Assembly (NCBI RefSeq): GCF_000003605.2
Contig: NW_003135340.1
Span: 261,205-271,698, forward strand
Direction of reading: 5' to 3'
Origin: Saccoglossus kowalevskii
Taxonomy: Eukaryota; Hemichordata; Enteropneusta; Harrimaniidae
DNA length: 10,494 bases
A program made the position numbers and the translations under genes. The notes under the pieces were generated by a model that did not search any database, was not told where the DNA came from, and saw only the letters and a list, made by a program, of their open reading frames with translations. Shown one piece after another: positions 7,456-10,494 of this stretch. Positions within the stretch are counted from its first letter, which is position 1; each line of letters starts with the position of its first letter.

Positions 7456-10250
7456 CTAAGGCGGTGAGTCACGCGAATACGTTCTTGGGCGTACAGGATT
7501 CAAATATTTTAACTTCGGGTCACGTTTGGCACTGCTGGGCTGTTTTCTGCGAGGTTTCTTATTTTTCTTCAACTGAAAATTCAGAGTGTAATTTCCATAT
7601 AAGGTGTGCTTTATATTCGCATTCAGTTCTTCGTCTGAAGACGGTTTGCGACGAGGGATAACTTTACCTGGTTTTGAGTTTTTGTCTTTTTTATGTAAAT
7701 TAACTTCGCACGTGTTGTCGTCTACATGTTTCAAAGCATAAATATTTTTTGTGTCTTGGTTGTTTTCCTCTAACAAATGTCTAACTGTTTCTCCAATAAC
7801 CATTAGAAAACACGCATCTTGGTCCATTTTGTCCGATTTTATGTCCGCCAAGCCGCGCATGCGTAAATCATCTATGAGCATTTCAGCATTTTCTCGCAGG
7901 CGATCTTTCTGCGCCTCGAGATCATTCCTCGTGATCCATGGCGATTCAAATACACTTTCACCGAATGAGGGGGTAATACTTCCGTTTTTCACAGACCCAC
8001 TCCGAGCTACTAAGTGAGCAGCAGAGCTTAAACTTATGTTTTCGTCGTTCCTTAATTCCCAGGGGGAGTGTCCTCTCTCGTCGTCAAGGTGATGAGTGGA
8101 ACTACCTTTACTGGATCTATGAAATCGGGGAAATGTTTTCATGAACTGTTGAACCTCTTCCGAATTAGCCGACTCCGCCACAGACGGCGTGCGTCGAGTC
8201 TTATTGTCGGCTTTCGTGTTTTTGTCATCACTTAATATATTCCCTATTTCCTCCTCGGAATTGTCATTTGTTCTCAGTTCCCATGGTGATGGTGGTGGGC
8301 GGTAGTCTTTGAACTCTGTGGGTTTAACGTGCGACTTTCTGAAGGTAGGTAAGGGGCACATTATGCATCGATTCGTCTCTGGTGTTGAATTTGCAGAACT
8401 GTTAGGCTGCTTTTCGCGATTATTCGCTAACAACTTGTTTTTAGGAACTGCGTTGGAGCCTACGGGTGTATACGCAGGCTTATCGGCGGGGTCGTGGTCA
8501 ATTACTATCTCCTTGCCGGTTCTCCAGAATAAGTTTGATCTGTTTGGTAATTTACCTTTTCTATTTGGTAACTTCTTAGATGGGCTTCTCTTCGTGTATC
8601 TCTTGCGTCTTGGTTTGTCTACGTCAACGCCATCGGTGTCCTGATAATCGTCAATCGGTTCCATGTCGTCGATTTTATCAAAGTTAGGTTTATCTTTCTG
8701 TTTCTTGCGATCTCGCTGTTTTTCTGAGGGTTTCTCGCGAGAATTACCCGACTTTCTACTTGCCAAATGCGGTTCGGGATACGTTTCTAAACGAAATGGC
8801 TCTGGTGTGTTATGAGTATTTGTTGAGTGCCCCATTGGAGAGCTAGACGCTATTGGAAAATCAAAAATTGGTTCCATTTCTGTTGGAAAGTACGTCACTG
8901 CTGTCAAATCGTCTTCTAAATCAGGACAGTTATTGGCTGTGACGTAATCGCTAGGTTCCTCGTCGATGACGCCGAATTTGCAAGAAGATTCTGCGCTGCT
9001 ACTCGGCTTTATTGGCGTGAAGTGGCGAATGCCTTTGGGGGTGTAATACGTCGGGGTTGAATTATCAAAGTTTTGCCATTCGAATACGTCTCCATTCGGT
9101 GTACTATCTGTGTATGCGGGTTCGGAGCGTGAAGCGACTGACTCGTTGTTTGTCGAGCTGGGAGTTTTAGAGCTTCCGAGGACACCACGATTCAGTTGAA
9201 ACTCTCTCAGACTCATATTCTGAAAATCTTCCCAATGCATATCTTCGAGAGTTGTGTTCCAACTGGTGCTAGATTCACTCAATTGCGGGGCATCTATTTT
9301 ATCGTGCCCGAGCCTAGTTAGTGAGTTCGGAGAGGTACTTGATTTTGTTGAGCCACTGGCAGTGTAGTAAGAGGCCGTCTCGTCATCATGCTCAATGACG
9401 GGCAGTCTATTTATATTTTCAGACGTCTCCGCCGTATTTGGCGTTGTGGTGGGGAAAGTGAAGTATCCGTCATCCGATTGCGGAGTGAATACGGAATTTG
9501 GAGGTGAATTCGTAGCATCTGTAGGCGTTCCGTTGGATTCATAAAAACCGCTGGATTTTGAGCTTAATTTTACACTGTCAGTATATGGCGTTACCTCGAC
9601 GAGTTCGCCGTTTCCACGGACTGCACCACTATGGGTCGGTTGATATTTCCGTCTCTCGTTTAATATTTTCGCAACTATTGGCACTCTATGGTTAGATTCC
9701 CAAACATGCGAGGGACAGTCCGTGGTGGAATTGTACGTTTTCTTTCTCTCAAACAGACAAGGCTGTGACTCTCTTGCATTCAAGCGATGGTCACTGCCAT
9801 TTTCGGGTCTATCAAATTTATCCATTTCGTCTAATGTCTCCTGCGTACTTGTAAGATAGTTATCCACGGTGCCCCAGTCAGTGATTGGCCCCTGTCTTGG
9901 CCACGTGTCAGATTTGATGGTACGTTCGACGTTGTTATTCCCATTGTGCCGTTGGGGGCTCTTGCTCTGTATACCGAACTCGTCTTTGTCGACTCTAGAA
10001 AATGCAGAGGAGTCAGATCCAATCGTGCTAAAGAAATCTTTTTTCGCCTTTCTCTTTTGTTGTTTTAAAATACGTGTTCCTTCCAAAAGAGCTAGCATCT
10101 TCTCTTTTTCCTTCAATGTGTCTTGTTTACGGCGGCCCATCAAGGCGTCTATTGTAGCACCATTTGGCAGCTTTCTGGGCGGCGGATCAGGCTGCGATTG
10201 GGTAATATGTTCAGTGTATTTCAGGTCATTCCAATATTTCTCTAGTTCGT
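7456..10250 (-). CDS. Large, mostly disordered protein of unknown function, terminal coding exon
   Basis: An open frame of 930 codons ends at TAG (7456-7458). It starts at an acceptor, TTCTTCTCTATTTCACAG then ACGAACTAGAG, in phase 1. The frame upstream of the acceptor reaches a TAA at 10294-10296 with no ATG in between, so the earlier residues come from an exon outside the window. An ATG at 10138-10140 (residue 37) is the only nearby alternative start, but residues 1-36 (ELEKYWNDLKY...PPPRKLPNG) look coding. Residues 37-72 are very basic (MGRRKQDTLKEKEK..., KQQKRKAKK). A long Ser/Thr/Asn/Pro-rich stretch follows, then a basic patch near 540-575 (KPRRKRYTKR). SPW..R.ND motifs have Trp at 656, 730 and 771. 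A helix-rich block spans 775-830 (LEAQKDRLRENAEMLIDDLR, CFLMVIGETVRHLLEEN), followed by a Lys/Arg-rich end. I do not recognise the family. A scaffold, cytoskeletal or nuclear role would fit equally. There is no signal peptide or membrane helix in this exon. Confidence 0.88.
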
Positions 10251-10494
10251 CTGTGAAATAGAGAAGAACAAAACATATGTTACTTTTAGATAGTTATTAC
10301 ATTATACCTATAATAGTCTACATTGTGTCACATTATGGCATATACTATCTATGTTGTGTCATATTATGGTATATACTATCTACATTGTGTCACATTATGG
10401 CATATACTATTTACATTGTGTCATATTATGGTATATACTATCTACATTGTGTCATGCTATGGCATATACTATCTACATTGTGTCACATTATGGC
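10251..10494 (-). other. Intron upstream of the minus-strand coding exon (partial)
   Basis: On the minus strand the acceptor CTATTTCACAG ends this intron at 10251. The visible part is AT-rich and mostly made of the 31-bp tandem repeat. The donor side lies outside the window. Confidence 0.8.
10319..10494. repeat. 31-bp tandem repeat array, 5.7 copies, running off the window
   Basis: Units start at 10319, 10350, 10381, 10412, 10443 and 10474 (partial). Each reads roughly TACATTGTGTCACATTATGG followed by CATATACTATC. Spacing is exactly 31 bp with no indels. Units 1, 3 and 6 carry C at unit positions 13 and 21 (the last partial unit shows both); units 2 and 4 carry T at both; unit 5 is mixed. 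This is a minisatellite inside an intron. Confidence 0.97.

Noticed and set aside
8309-8644. Plus-strand open frames within 7464-10261
   Set aside because: They are antisense shadows of the long minus-strand coding exon, whose composition and acceptor support the minus strand.

Overview
This window looks like nuclear DNA from an animal, most likely a marine-type invertebrate. The taxon is my inference and is not resolved further. The evidence is an intron-split gene for a MAM-domain membrane protein with GT...AG splice sites in consistent phases, a long Ser/Thr/Asn-rich coding exon that starts at a splice acceptor, AT-rich introns of about 0.5-1.5 kb, and several short inverted-repeat elements of MITE type (non-autonomous, no coding capacity). 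Nothing looks bacterial or viral.

The left half (37-4934, + strand) is the 3' part of one gene, and six exons can be placed. Joined, they give an open frame of 276 residues ending in TAA. The order is: the C-terminal end of one MAM domain, a complete second MAM domain (three exons), a short stalk, one transmembrane helix and a 36-residue cytoplasmic tail. The splice phases (2, 1, 1, 0, 1, 2) agree at every junction. The 5' end of the gene lies outside the window.

The middle (4935-7455) has no gene I can support. It holds the 3' flanks of two convergent genes and two copies of a roughly 200-bp terminal-inverted-repeat element in opposite orientation (5162-5371 and 6191-6381). A degraded third copy lies in intron 2 (1265-1372). 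A second, different inverted-repeat element lies in intron 4 (3625-3924).

The right part (7456-10250, - strand) is one long coding exon of about 930 residues. It is the terminal coding exon of a protein I do not recognise: mostly low-complexity and probably disordered, with a basic N-terminal segment, a basic central patch, three copies of an SPW..R.ND motif and a helix-rich C-terminal block. Upstream of it, in the intron, a 31-bp tandem repeat array runs off the end of the window.

The two genes converge tail to tail, and nothing in the sequence shows that they work together. I found no clear new biological system. The best leads are the inverted-repeat element family, the MAM domain without its first cysteine pair, and the unrecognised protein with its repeated motif.
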